A stretch of DNA of 64,000 nt from HXMU1420-2 sp040830545 (GCA_040830545.1 JBFOMB010000126.1:1-64000); one strand, 5' to 3'; positions 60,601 to 62,275 are shown, numbered from the stretch's first letter. The notes: generated by a model not told the origin, from the sequence alone. Made by a program: numbers and translations.

Positions 60601-62275
60601 GCTCGGTCGGGTTTTCCACCTTCACCAGCGCAGGCAGCGCGCTGATCCGCATGTTCGACGGACGGCGGGCCAGGACGATGTAGTCCCCGTCCATTGTGGC
60701 CGTGACACTTTCAATCCCGAAGGAACTGGAGCTTTCGTCCAATATCTCGCGCCCCAACGGATCGTAAATCCGCCAACGCGACGTGTCCGCCCGGCCCTGT
60801 GTTGCCGTGCCCGATTGCGGGTCCAGAACGATCCGGTCACCCGACCGCGCGGCCAAAGTGAACCGCTGCTGCGTCGCGTTTTCGTCCAACACCGCCACCA
60901 GCGGACCGTTTGCCGGATCATGCGCCGTGGCCAGATCGTCATCGACCAGCCGCATCCGCACCTGCCCGGCCCCCGCCGATTTGGCCCGCACCACCAGCGA
61001 ATAGGTCCCGGCCTCCAGATCAAACCGGTTGAAGGCGTGTTGATTGGTCGACAGCGAGTTCAGGGAATAGAGCGTCCCCGTCTCGCTGATCAGCTCCAAC
61101 GCCGCAGCGGTGTTGGTTGCCAACAATTCGAACCGCAGCGCGTGCGCCTGCGCCAGCGTGAAATCGAACCGGCGCAGTTCCCCGGTGCGGGTCAGCGTGG
61201 CGTCCAGAATGTCACCAACACTCTGCGCCGAGGCTGTCACATCGGCTGCCGTGCCCGTAAACGCCCCTGTCTCTTCCAGCAGAAAATCATAGCTTGGTGC
61301 CTGCTCGTCCCGGCCCTCGACGATCAGAACATAATCCCCGGCCTCCAGCGAAATGGCCTGCGGGCTGGTCGGATTGGGAAAGGTGGTCGACCCGGCCACA
61401 ACCTGCCCGTTCGCACCACGAATGCGCCAGTCCAGGCTGCCGTTCAACCGCGCCCCGCTCAGCTGAAAATCCGCATCCGCCGCCACGTCAAACCGATAGA
61501 GATGCACATCGCCAAACCCGGCAAAGGCCCCGTTAGCGGTGGTGCCGGGGGTATAGGCAAACGCCTGCGTCTCGCTCAGGCTGATCTGAAACGTGGCGCT
61601 GGCCGGGGCGTTTGCGGTGATCGGCCCTTCGATCAGCAGGGTATAGCTACCACTGCGTGTCAGATTAACCTGCTCACTGCGCCACTGCGTGTCACTGTCG
61701 ATCACCGTGCCCAGCGGATCAATCAGCGCCCAGCTTCCGGCAAACCGGTCGGTCCCGTCGGCAAAGCCCAGGTAGACCGCCTGCCCCGCCTCAGCGTCAA
61801 AGGTAAATACCTCGGTCTCGCGCCCGGTCGTCAGCGCCGCTGTGGTTGGCGTATCCTCGGTCAGCGCGGTGGCGTCATCCAGATCCTTCAGCTCAAACGC
61901 ATAATCCCCGGTCTGCCCCTGCTGACCCGACACGGTCAGCGTATATTCGCCCCGCATCATGTGGATGATCGGCGACGATCCCCGGTTGCGCGCGTCGCTG
62001 CTGTCGAAATCCCGGCGAATATCCGTGCCGTCCGGCCCCTGCAGAACCCATGTCAGTTCGGAATTGGACAGCGCATCAAACGTGACCCGCGCCGGTTCGG
62101 CCATCGTGATCGCATAGCGATCTTCCTCACCCGGGGCAGAAATCGCCCCGGCAACCGGAAACAAATCCGCCGACAACAGAACACGCGGTTCCAGAACTTC
62201 GGCCAACACGCGCTGTGAAATACTACCGCGCAGACGTGACGCGCGACGCCTGAGCTTACGGTCATGCCGTGTCAT
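27698..62275 (-). CDS. Giant 11,525-residue LEPR-XLL exoprotein (PPC/CARDB/Ig repeats, metzincin site)
   Basis: An uninterrupted 34.6 kb frame fills 54% of the window; the product is about 1.2 MDa. Order by residue: basic N-terminus with LEPRVLLSAD (28-37); about 13 PPC-like beta domains (39-1788); 17 CARDB domains (1800-3998); an IPT-like domain (about 4110-4200); a beta-propeller-like part (about 4925-5175); a Big_5-like domain; 9 putative Ig domains (5395-6279); an RHS-like segment (6479-6719); an EF-hand/dockerin-like pair (6833-6876); a second propeller-like part (about 7560-7975); a hydrolase-like domain without its serine (about 8245-8395); a helix-rich stretch (about 9500-10300); zinc site HELAHTFGLPD (10352-10362); cadherin-like and PKD domains; a Pro/Gly linker; and a Cys-containing tail with a hydrophobic-plus-basic end. 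AAGGGG lies 9 bp before the ATG. It heads the exporter operon and probably acts at or beyond the cell surface. Confidence 0.92.
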   Translation of the reverse strand: MTRHDRKLRRRASRLRGSISQRVLAEVLEPRVLLSADLFPVAGAISAPGEEDRYAITMAEPARVTFDALSNSELTWVLQGPDGTDIRRDFDSSDARNRGSSPIIHMMRGEYTLTVSGQQGQTGDYAFELKDLDDATALTEDTPTTAALTTGRETEVFTFDAEAGQAVYLGFADGTDRFAGSWALIDPLGTVIDSDTQWRSEQVNLTRSGSYTLLIEGPITANAPASATFQISLSETQAFAYTPGTTANGAFAGFGDVHLYRFDVAADADFQLSGARLNGSLDWRIRGANGQVVAGSTTFPNPTSPQAISLEAGDYVLIVEGRDEQAPSYDFLLEETGAFTGTAADVTASAQSVGDILDATLTRTGELRRFDFTLAQAHALRFELLATNTAAALELISETGTLYSLNSLSTNQHAFNRFDLEAGTYSLVVRAKSAGAGQVRMRLVDDDLATAHDPANGPLVAVLDENATQQRFTLAARSGDRIVLDPQSGTATQGRADTSRWRIYDPLGREILDESSSSFGIESVTATMDGDYIVLARRPSNMRISALPALVKVENPTERVLTLGQTEQVEIATPGEVVNYRFSLNQPGQVLFDYLETNSRYQDLRYNILDRDGVVVGGKGLTLRDVNDNLHSLGSGDFILQLYGNSDDIGQASFRLLSVGDLVPTVPGTQLTGTLDPGGEALVLAVDAQAGQRIALDIDSVTGPNTFYNVRTQFLDPLGNHLGYGSIESGDSYFDAPQTGRYLILIDSQPGQSQPITYDFTLRDAPTQTKTLAVGDTVADRITVPFGRIRYDLTVDRQVDLHLDQVLSAAVNYTIFDANGNELDYDTRRLDNWDPTRRLTRLKAGSYQVVFEGRGNATPDVNFTLRDLSTGGPLPLDTVTTVNGTGPATVYRFDADADDNFYFDYQTGSGSGSWLLLDPSGDIVFNTRTFNDHFVEIARAGTYTLIVDRASTSDDPFSTTFRVTKPQVTRSPLAVGAQVRDTMAAPRDRLEYALSLTQDTQVYLDTMVNSAELQWSLLDAAGNEVEPPLNFNGGVTPDRLMQLAAGDYTLVVQGLGDYFGPVDFALLDAAGAIPLVDNTATDLRVIEPSRADDLFYWDGTEGDIIELDVLAGTGNKVVSIIAPSGAEVQYLNSLRDFSDLTLRETGRYLIAIQGYLTNSSDDYSHAFVVRKTGTATAEAITGTAITLGQTVTGATSAANTPETYQFTLTERARLVLDGQTNTSGLSFSIADALGRVVEPTDLRKDVDVTYDMTADRQSRRFMELAPGTYQISVSSTAATASFAFRLLDLAAGTPLTAGGSLTLSLDPANLMQVLTIPATAGELVDLSVTSDGDFQNWVLLDPRGRKVTAGTFVQGYAFTAQIAGDYTLLIDGRIGNTVPRTVEVGRKDGVIPIQTGQVVNASFESYGATEVYSLTLPQATQLFMDLRNSDDVRWTARDAQGRVLKSSSAGEQRFAAPAGPITFSFWARRAAPVFDFQVLNLGVQTTAFSIDNEVTLNLPVATDTAIFNFQGVTGQPLRFDLGTISQSSYGSWLYVMDPDGSVIHSGNFDNFDIFTPQQDGTHTLVMIPPGGRSGSLDLTFTLRTHKEVRRNLAFDERVREVLPEVGGFLRYDFTKATDGEVYFDSLTNDSSLRWRIIDSNRQNVADLHFAQDRGLNSRVFLAAGDYELLVYDTADDMPEAAFRLLEFASLPQITPGQPVTAELDPGALTRGFRFDGQAGQRFFADVTLGGSIPVNWQLIAPSGKVLFNTDPVADVAAFELSETGEYVLLFEGRVNNTTPRTVRANLLETPRRTNVPASSAARNAADLVAQGISVAAAGPVQAGAPVTISWQVANQGDAAALPGRDRVILRRADTGEIVGLAVTTQASSALGVGATLARQVTLTLPSGALGTGDLIAEVEVDIANDADETDGGIAPEQNNITTFAFTALSDLLPDLIVRDLVISPASGWDAGDSVTISWTTENRGQAAVSSDFIEQLRVRNGSASGDPAFVLQTVPYSVATGGALDVGETRARSVTVTWPASANLAVGEILFDVITDLDMAIAEGNDDGTGEANNTLTYAQDNAPDVLVQDLTVTQTGLQAGDQVTITWNVRNNGSADTPHGWTDRVRLYNTTTRTYLIQQDIAFDVAGDGPIAPGESRARSLTFNLPDGPNGAGDFWFDVQMDVYGNLRELNATDTGESNNSRTVVNFSAAERTYPDLAISGLTLPGSAQAGNAIDVSWTVTNTGPDPAGTRTDRIVLSVDDTIGNGDDIVLGNLPAGALAPGAARVETLRVTLPDTLDGDYTLAVLVDVNDAVEEGGSEANNQATAALSVQPGRVPDLRVEAVAGPIVGSWEETVSMSWRVGNDGLEAATGGWTDQVYLSADRVLDGADRLLLERAQGDPLAPGGSYTATADVQIPGGITGNYYLIVVTDSGATVGEGAAEGNNTTAALEPITISARPTPDLIVADITAPDTVSPGAEFEVRWRVNNVGEAEARAPFTDRVYLTQSGGLSGARYLGEIQQLSALPTGQGYDASLTATMPVVADGDWRILVITDFYGQVYEQEREDNDLLDDQSLTLSTPDLQVTNFSAADTAASGDVLSLSWTITNLGGGTAVGDRVDRIYLSRDGTVDGSDLLLHERSAGLLDPGSGETFTQDVILPIDANGAYQLLLVTDATDVVEEKTGEDNNRAARGLDVTLSPFSNLAVSDVTAPPLTVADPATITVGWTVTNISDQVGRETGWTDRVMASRDDVIGDGDDFVLGEYDRLGRLAPGAAYVRSEQIALPPGFSDRLRIYVVADAKDEVFENGLKADNTAEVPHPVDVANRPYADLVVSTISAGAAVLSGQALDVSWTVRNDGIGGTSSSSWRDRGILSRNPDGSGHIATESYEHLGFLANGDSYTRSGTIEVPDGTEGTVYVRVETGGPYEFIYTDNNRSSIEAVTVALAPSPDLQVADIATFETAVEGDEIDIAWRVVNAGLSATDTSWSDAAFLVSVDGSQPSIYLGRFGIDRVLQPGESYQRTERVTLPAQIEGAYRLEIVTDVDNRVYENGVAEDNNRGADDRPITLSLKPRPNLTVASVVTAANVSAGGSISVQFEVLNQGAVEATGAWKDRVYLSLDDQLSSDDILISETGNPLALANGERYAITSAVGTVPLRWSGEAYVLVSTDARSNVDEYPFETDNVRAEKFTVTGLPRPDLVTSNVVSPAQAVYGSEVELRYTVTNKGAGATLTDTWRDTIWIARDPRRPNTAEFADVTGADFLKGNSARLLTTVTHSGFLAVGESYEMTVRVTIPENLPTGTYFLTPWSDSYDVVQEDTLAININPDDPNAFDNNNYKGRQIDILGFEPVRPDLVVQDVSTDAPVDTADGALTVNWTVRNDGLIETGDVSWVDRVYLSDKATLGAAGETLWDLGDVRRSGGLGAGQSYVESRSFDLPPSAAGQYVHVITDASIRGRQAVVEEDETNNLVSGGADVMTRPADLRVIAVSASDGTRSGEVAQVTWTVENVGGPVWEGTEYWRDSIWLSRDPVFNRYRATLLKTIIHSNTGGLAAGGLYTETTDVTLPPGTDGAYYLHVATDVARFGSLPASELRSGNASTARSFYRSSVYEATDDPTGNLGRGTIGVTYAEPDLVVSNLTLPSDAASGGQVPVTFTVSNQGTRATRESVWYDRVFLSRDGSLDRQDYMLGEFRRTGSLDTGDSYDVQLLLDVPLGLSGDFTIIVETDSTSDEGYTYQPSTIRADLKGLRTTPDDVDEFADEGNNRVSATLTLTAGTTPDLRIENLTIPQRAVVGQSFDLRYDVRNAGLRATDSGWRDLIYLSRDETLDPRRDYYLGFRDHTVALDGGAVATVQSSFDLPRGIEGSYFVFVVTDPTSSRDPFGAVFEGGAEDNTRSADQPLLIEQTPPVDLIATDVTVSGGTTTGGPITVNWKISNTSDLLDAEGRWTDAVYLSRDGDWDIDDIFLGRFSHSGGLARGASVDAQLQATLPVVPDGSWRVIVRADARNEVFEGAGEANNDTAGENPLLVQTPQIFLDTPAVVTLGGENELLYRIDVPPGETLQITLSGGNGDVQRELFVKANGVPSPSDFDAAYSSPFGRDQVAVVPTTQAGAYYILVRSFGAPGADPSDYTLTAETLPFHIDTVTPDQGGSDRFVTMTLTGAGIKEGAIAKLSRPGIAEYLPVSVKRVDATKLIAVFDLKDAPHGLYDVVVVNADGAEAVEPYRYLIERQLERDVTVGIGGPRVIAAGQTGQYSVVLDSLTNVDTPYVHFTFGAPQMGNNDFAYNLPFLSFSTNVGSGATGAAPSGLSGAQAPVNLAGQLLAPGFAYDLAAEGTAQMSFAVQTYPGLQALIDRDFEQLRAALYARDPALAEAGALDSGVEALRDVDELLYDIMTDPAYEVINGDLPWYLPFQFNVVAAATPMTRDEFIAAQKADAETLRQAVLADVAALPALQTLAADQAQWEAGFLAALTEAGLLREETDAPPVFEQTRVGSLVAALSQGLVLGPAEDEITSTGDLVEFYAKVREWYGSTPGQTAPIARYDVRQPPNGLPYDVPVPELPQFADFDLGLSRPTTFAAFNVFAPWVGDGAVELPDFGSDATTGELIELDLDRFREIAGVEGQSYMRGPLAAGAADWVPGNVGLPHQIGFVLPEDGAQAAQEIRLITELDPALEPRSFQLGGIEIGDLTVQVPPGRLVYQTDLDLSATEGFILRVSAGLDVASRTATWLLQAIDPATGEVMVGGGLSGLLAPGEEGRVLYSVRPTDSAQTGDEVSATARVLFNVTAPEDTPVFTYRLDLDTPVTVSTVTRVEGTDDYRIDWTATDAGAGVAGATLYVAVGDGDFEVVESSLTSGTYTWSGTPGQTPRFLVLSRDFAGNVERPPVGVSAPQDTTPVSLGGTVVEGTTQATPLPPAPAPADSPRNALFQEALNGIPAAVSTSNPPGYSAAIAPFAFELFTGYTDGGQAGVGVLALAELQDGSILYSGGPDRSWIYRADQLGETAVLARLDTPIYDFAQGPTGRLWATSGGGQLLELNPTSGQVIARHGDGLTQAVAVGTDGRIFVSTGDGVAVFDPETGGFSTFSTVTVGDLEVAPDGSLWGVGWPDRGQIVRFSDTGEPEVIADIDAPLDSLTFGAAGSEFDGLAFLSTSAEAGRSTVLALDMASYHTVTIAAGNTRGEGVATLSDGRILVGHSGGIDVLRPLRAPMIVATSVQDGDVFTRPIAQITVQFDDDMALEGDGSVLDPANWALLDVNADVLPISDITWDAATRTATLVFPTLPQGIYALNISETLASARGQVLGETTTLRFTRLSDITGDIRIAYKDTRYDRATGIVSYAVDVTNIGSQTLRGPLKLTLDTVTPGDGVTPLGSEQEGDIWLIDLTGRLGDDNRLSPGESTESLAVALVLNPTQRAAFETGVRVLPGANTAPLILSELPDEATVGEEYSVDLVTFDPDSNRLAYVLASGPDGMVLDMDSGALRWTPSRDADAITEVTVRVYDGLGAFAEETWRIAVQGVNTAPTLEAPLDQVQIIEGEVMRLPLIASDEENDLLSLFADNLPPGAFIDHVNGQLVWQPQPGQAGQYRNVTIGVTDGSRSATQVFDIVVAPGIFAPVVATPLAETIREGDPIRIALAARDVAGADLRFTSAALPADARIDPVTGVFEWTPRYTQAGHYEIPIDVSNGTRLTRVVLEIDVENANGAPILQGFGDWTVAEGQQLVFQTEGLDPDNPDFQLPVRDGDGNLLFLDGYSAAPVTYQITGLPDGATFDAETGVFNWLPGFDDAGRYVLELIATDDGDGTGTSQETRAEIVIVVEDFNRPPTLSDLPNRTVTGGQVLEVPLASLDPDGGPLLVTATATRTGGADQIDLDPTPIALDGSNGFGAVVLTPAGPVLRITPGAADRGDWRIDLTVEDDGNGDASNTLRDTGSFILTVEGQNLAPVISPVAGLVAVPGQELRHVISVSDPERDVLSYALSGLPAGATISAGSAPGTAVLVWTPTPGDIGTLTAQVTATDLGAGDVTQALSASITFDVVVRANNGAPLLQQIPDLQVAELETLETTFSASDPDGDPLTYSATGLPSGAVLDPITGTLRWTPGVYQAGVYDDVTVTVSDGNLSVSQTVTITVTNTNRAPIVVPLARQTALEGQAFQFRLLAADQDGDPVIFAAAEALPQGASLDPQTGIVRWTPGYDQAGLYQIRVKAVDPSGAETVETVEVNVLNQNRAPVPVLANRAVAVGETLDVVLGADDPDTDDTVNLRVENLPTGAAFDPVTGRLTFTPGVADLGDYVLKVWASDGQAETLDTMVLRVTRTPDLPTAVLDLTPSFAARPGQEIIVSTAGSGFVPVTGFQLTIDGVEMPLDDLGRARFTADAPGKYLAVLEVTNADGRVGRVERQIAVRADGDVLAPVVSLTPVAALQSGDILGSVTDDNLDTWVLELVHRSGRVVTLAQGGSNADGALATLSAGAHLSGHYTLRLTARDLSGLTSVAEQALEILPAVQVPQKSETDAVLQVGSGQIALNRIYQTNQSQTQGDFGLGWFAPWNDLQLDAGAMGQLGAALENGARVHLTAPDGQRLVFTARFSSIQRSGFKELVLDWESSVAGYSLTTSAPLLTQADGKAYSAVSGLPFSPFATSADLSMLTLTTPDGAEWSADGAGSVRSVEIAGGRLLIADSGVIGEDSRVITMLRNPAGFVSGMTLPDGERVLYLYDGVGRLTSTARSGGGAMQAYAYETGGAQRLIAASGDVAQAWSFDATGAVSAVPVDHVFGGVFDLSDWSLNAAGGQSARALFTLRESEVASAGRQVLMRLEATGVTEPFMAVINGQPPLSVTRTGDRQVAIFAVDRAGLSQLVLESVVPQNLTLSLRPAGDLNGDGAVDSTDLAAYETAPVDEDGDGEVTYDDLLLVLQNIGLRVNEAPTLAPVAQKTYRDLSIEIPLAGMANDPEGDPVFFEVVEAIGGTAGLTPDGRAIYFTPDPGRTAAGRIVLRASDGYRSSNTADLVIDISSAALSKIDFETRTPHLSTGERRGFDIIGSFDDGGTAVLREGYVTVRMTDPAVASLTQGRLLGLSSGFSVLEVARGAIQAATAIKVGQLSDYDESLEISGADVYPDAIILDPGATRQLLLFDHLDENIVQTRTSELNTYVLNGEIAEVTADGRVIGKAPGETELTVIYRGEELMVPIKVQVPVVGDAIPVGKDGGIVRNADGYQVAIAEESLSRDVNVTITTLDESDLGVPSISQVDGFEFAAAFSLDTEGAAQGIPMQLAIPTGLQPGDQVLFYQITDFITEDGIVRGYQEVESGSVDANGIARTNSPPRDGVRGTGLYSVVKTSISKVREVGSSLKITAQTPAQVAQTTANLATGPGGNLLVGAVSNAGNMVLTIPRTVRTIATAMVDAEALEFLTSKALQLADDISNYVTKLTAPPPKRVLEPPVPIVTSVKVDFVDSEDGKAISNPVFKIGGERIESEERYAGKAPPWVIFGSFAPGEFEQIADSLVSQNGVKAGFSFTSDSGLGVAVAAEVTEEDGKTVLKVEPPRTVASSEIRVARAVARAEAFGLVTPSELAESTVFGARFYEARYIVSDGFTVLGSGDLTFAAVQSGYEQADDPNAASLTGNIDQIVAIREVGEGDAALPKMVARIPIGFLDKDGVPKVNSPTVSPRQIAVTQDNLRIYVALGSGAGIAVVDGVTLRQIDIDPETEDIDFIPFTADAGAQFDDIFFNQGKDRLFALDKRSNKIHVFGTDPEDAATYHKFIRTLTFTGNMRVSAATFTPDFSELVVTRADGSNNRGAVEIYRLPTTITEEPELVASFGDTRGKNDGERGLFLRNPRNVQTHVHEGKFKIVVLDAVQSVNTSPFDGLVVVLSQGRDGGWEVENRMFFGFPIGSDHDAGLDPFTVTDPVDIVLSKDGETAFILGERRFKADEITRDPTVALQSGEDRYQRNAAGTNIAIVKDLFMDPADIGVEGVPQSRVVAATRGVPNSWGTSLGISPDGRYLMQSGARLGTVLVYDTQKIEDQLRDAVDANYVDHPINDFEQGTKNVLNRFDILQPNHDNDAIAPRGAYGVYRGLENPYPILIGTNQRPSAAPNRPILTGGFVYGFSSSQSAVDLNVEVGDDEPLVVSATKARITLPEYRRELTIDQPTFRFRIDQSLPITKVRLTVAVANIREGLFVSHENDPRSKALENLGYTQTDENGKKVPVDANRNRIYTYEFTADEIKAAQANDGILERALPPDRVLTSGQVYNWGVEVIVSDQADHPNSSRERASFVVEPRKKKAGEPYAGVTIVTHGFSAPFLGPDVQQTATYDLALAISSSSGAAVLLYDPLGPNESSSDRNRFGNWVSMRPNVDPRTAESLVLVTDWTDATTITDTGFAEAAGDAFFADILDLRSSLGASYLTSPLHFIGQGRGTAVNSEIVQRLLHSEGTDNLGDIQVTTFDPEAGPQPKMQVPTTFLFDAIKKTADAVQAAAVVGTVANVVQTYLSGGTTIAAAVPLQANLTRAFKVAGKVSETTDKILSGLKFAKLDVIDFTVFEDPLTVNWNGVDFADNYYQNVKAGDQVLSFTGTGTALTTADINMPLTGLPGFFEDDNVPSIKRGFGTIELNGLGLGSLNARTVGWYTGTADVSKKTYVGFGGGQSGIWRSPYNRFEDVVTAFAPDSILNGLGTFSRYYKDDNPPTVANIADSASDYEKNLKSWYVAREFEKFAADRKTEGKGSKLTIKRTDAEAAKDTRQWEGVGTGWFYSTLGGGAPLQERLKLADRSKFDAGKYNNSAKDGKGTAVPDLFNGDFQATKRPTYGRFPIPGRSGFELPGWSMHGGGTYAKGTSVDSSYYQSLLVLPENSLGFHLDFSKFEEAITKLEQRKIGEWSDLAIKGARDKITALVNASVGKVTGLKDSLTGFDPKAQPEKIFTSLVTTLVDLLKQGQSVAADAVGGISTEDFLELMAAFTYEQTADDLRKDAGLSPVLFSSADDDTSSSGLFDRFRETDRQLSLSNKEFRKEKIDGFLSDAKSGVLEKFVESIPNILSAIQANLLDYHFELSANYELVHNRMLFPASKTELGIDLRWSDYEDTPRATLKVFAKIGNQLIELEPRDARLVTNETGLSGGQERKIFRIPSSVQGKVGYLIIRNDASGGDAVAEIDNINFTTLVSLQDSQGEEDDRIIVFNDVGQDGDGVEALLTTNAQAETADRHTLTFTNGTNIQRQITLRIPQSDFLKINADATVWRINGAENLGGFPLHMSTATGPVELSAFLPAGQKLVLPLSAELTPEFLSGQAANQQALLLSTTIQVKGTELDVNRPPKDINLFYAVDMGDDSTTDGVYNIADTTGGSTRTFHIAASGDATRDISVANLLSSRTLTGENVTGGFEVVFKPQPIAVIPNGQQPRVESEQTLALSFEGKVITELEFRAHGTKRQDIGLDFATLRERIATQLTAIRDAEALAEVTEENSFARYFDTLTGADWGTVIDDIADRVRKVFEAGGDHFVISHGRGDQNLVFRNGAVQTETFLVDRSDEEDEILKTGTVIGEAVARREQPPVETVDELRDRIRSIPKDIPPPSVQPPAQEGVTELTGLIRISVETRQDAISHAAAGDELTGLIIGSLENGQSDKNALGQRFSGTHTARQTSLTELDQAASTLIAQIEAELTAATGDSAEQKVARSTLQAALDALKDAVAAVTGAGTFTGGTPSEDAYAQLLSAGGSGLADLADSLISGSGVTGASLAATYTSNAAQMAGALGQYQGALSGLDRALAGFAAQFGGGVDTSAVADALTAATDAQGVWRDDSQLFFAGVTRDGDLLDKSFGIVIKTYEKAIAKNKAANKAQGAVYNSYFNTQSRIDNILIDLGLDNVLFDPDLNNDIRFAMEDAEARAEGTSNVQSTVDVMERLRVFAKENGLESVDLSEIRASEDELSRDVLDAIGAKSATRSEEVIFSQLQILSGDDGQVEELRLEAEEVMHRIQNGGFVNRLRDEGGNPDAIPGDERETAEAALARQLEVLTGSGNNFLSGGAASTEFQKEAIGDILRNSGNPNDPLGYDSDRILEVLGTLDTTISDTGSGPGTALDRLVGNREGLLNLSSELSDAMRKAQSAVNEAGNVVQDLQQNIEEQTRNSVDLQQVIQEARQRSDMIRSTLDSQNRATQDLVNNIRNFVDGASAEVRWTNQQSAEILLTVHGLRKAGLNAAAAANKAGLNLSKLFGTAITENVDLGSANPADLGTEFGDVNADFADYLGANKAIFDDLAAFFAKDSATRAEADTLLGGLEQHLTNQDDQRNTIEAKSQALDDNLAEPIEKIRLALTELGEGTRLGFASYDFEPVKSDGAAGKADFDKLLTDPGYWTAAQRLYVLDGLFNDQITGDDVILDVGAVFDALRPMAETDGFKAADAFAETMAWAYAHELAHTFGLPDLYDFENNLPVIAPSLMGDRNNFVVLDQLQTILKLAANGEGTSTGEADELLRFLGEAERKGVLKAQENGYAFAPGTEPRTLTSGWTVIGNVADTAEGLAISEGPVTRTAAYRTLTVPANATTLSFDMLTRMTATTGGPGDAFEVALLNRFDVPLSLVQGLASTDAAMNVQADGTIRLGPGLSLSDPVVRGDGFTQRKVTIDLSVLDLTAGLKLSLDLLGFGASDAEVRFEALTFDVPSELNNTAPFANSSTVVLDEDGSAVIDLRPLVGDADGDALTTAIARAPDNGTLAQVSTGVWRYTPNANFNGADSFTFRASDGALSSLPGLLRLDVRPVNDNPELAVVADQAVQQGGILRVQLTATDVDGDPIGYDLVSAPAGATLSTTGLLEWTAVQAAGDASFVVRATDGRGGVAQQGFTVSVGNVPLSLALTADPTGIMRQDFALALAVTDPGGDMVQTLHIDWGDGSTDMPAADQRGFTHQYNLPGTYTIVVTATDQNGITSAATHTAQIVTPGLRVTSVVAAPWGVNVRFDGPVDTSLPNPYTLPGSGAEPIDVALIAPDGMQVRGTVVLDADNRGFAFVTSGDALAPGNYTIRLTGNAQGWRNAFDVLAGDANGVYEQQVQIAAAPAQVQLEDAVLRPGERLGVDGRGLEVALTHAGGVRSLLLQVDWDSAVIGLEGLSSTIAGATITRESTVTGRHVYRLTFAEPLPPGAIVLGHLEGALNGSTAYGAVAAGLQARIIEINGEVQSPENAALSADQSLTVAAQLGDADGDGTVTAADAALLRDLDSAGMGGLQAWRLLDPNLLRIPASSVTPAPPVVPDPQPGPIVPPPVGVDPVTPPPVVVTPGTPDPVAPTPGVGTPGNPNPIGGQNPDPISQPVTGGTASPGIGGGTGQTPSTGGGGPVTSDPAAGGSTTSGTGTAFTDTGALPEDVRLLRADSDLFTTSGDADEGALQSFASLLDTSFDRDVSDYTRPADGSGGLVNVCLVTSKEDNAETKNFCFQTQVADVLVLPDEWRLDSASLVDKDKLDLDNPESYGLPAFADDDLNQMCIVTEAPEDFESNALFGTKLGESAVVASEGAIDGPTTLQRLCFEAVPGDSASLIEGLPGTEGQAAEQAALDINTQAVTLPKALIAAATLAAVGKSSNARSGARAAKHKHLLETNP
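27701..28270 (-). other. C-terminal tail of the giant protein: four cysteines and a hydrophobic-basic end
   Basis: Cys11346, Cys11361, Cys11411 and Cys11452 occur in two similar blocks (VCLVTS...NFCF and MCIVTE...RLCF). The protein ends with a short hydrophobic stretch (LPKALIAAATLAAVG, about 11489-11503) and a basic cluster (KSSNARSGARAAKHKH). This layout resembles sorting-type C-terminal tails. Confidence 0.6.
28434..28763 (-). other. Pro/Gly/Thr-rich linker near the C-terminus of the giant protein
   Basis: About 110 residues of low complexity (PVVPDPQPGPIVPPP, then GGTGQTPSTGGGG) separate the last folded domains from the Cys-containing tail. The shape is that of a flexible spacer spanning a cell envelope. 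Confidence 0.75.
31190..31222 (-). other. Metzincin-type zinc protease motif in the giant protein
   Basis: HELAHTFGLPD (His10352, Glu10353, His10356, Gly10359, Asp10362) is the full HExxHxxGxxD zinc and base signature of metzincin peptidases. It is preceded by a helix-like ETMAWAYA and followed by LYDF. Confidence 0.7.
37090..37550 (-). other. Alpha/beta-hydrolase-like domain lacking the catalytic serine
   Basis: VTIVTHGFSAPF resembles the oxyanion strand of lipases. HFIGQGRGTAVNSEIVQ (elbow GQGRG at residues 8366-8370) stands where such enzymes have G-x-S-x-G. The serine position is Gly8368, so hydrolysis by this site is unlikely. Confidence 0.6.
41650..41778 (-). other. EF-hand/dockerin-like calcium-binding pair in the giant protein
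   Basis: DLNGDGAVDSTDLAAYE and DEDGDGEVTYDDLLLVLQ are two consecutive D-x-D-x-D-G loops of dockerin/EF-hand type (residues about 6833-6876). A further single loop, GDADGDGTVTAADAALLRDL, lies near the C-terminus. Confidence 0.8.
42120..42840 (-). other. RHS-like segment within the giant protein
   Basis: IALNRIYQTNQS, GDFGLGWFAPWND and LYLYDGVGRLTSTAR match the opening of RHS/YD-repeat proteins (an L-x-R-x-Y-x-S...FG-x-GW entry and a YD-x-x-GRL repeat). Only a short portion is present, with no toxin-like C-terminus. Confidence 0.65.
43440..46093 (-). repeat. Nine tandem putative Ig (He_PIG-like) domains of the giant protein
   Basis: Nine units of about 95 residues start N-x-AP and contain SDPDGD-x-L-x-Y, LP-x-GA-x-x-D-x-x-TG-x-x-x-WTP. 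This is the cadherin-like putative Ig repeat typical of bacterial surface adhesins. The aspartates suggest calcium binding. Confidence 0.85.
50285..56880 (-). repeat. Seventeen tandem CARDB domains of the giant protein
   Basis: I count 17 units of about 130 residues, each opening PDL-x-V and VSW-x-V-x-N-x-G, with a D-x-V-YLSRD core and ending V-x-E-x-x-E-x-NN. This is the CARDB cell-adhesion-related fold. The motif W(R/T)D-x-(I/V)YLSRD recurs with little change. Confidence 0.88.
56912..62161 (-). repeat. Tandem PPC-like beta domains of the giant protein (about 13 copies)
   Basis: Units of about 130 residues share the pattern Y-x-F-x-L, W-x-L-x-DP-x-G-x-x-V, then L-x-x-x-G-x-YTL-L-I-x-G-R. 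The pattern resembles bacterial pre-peptidase C-terminal domains. Copies are diverged at DNA level, suggesting old duplications. Confidence 0.75.
62165..62194 (-). other. LEPR-XLL N-terminal targeting motif of the giant protein
   Basis: Residues 28-37 read LEPRVLLSAD after a strongly basic stretch (MTRHDRKLRRRASRLRGSIS). This motif marks the start of many very long bacterial proteins and is thought to be a sorting signal. There is no hydrophobic signal-peptide core, so a non-classical exporter is expected. Confidence 0.85.
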
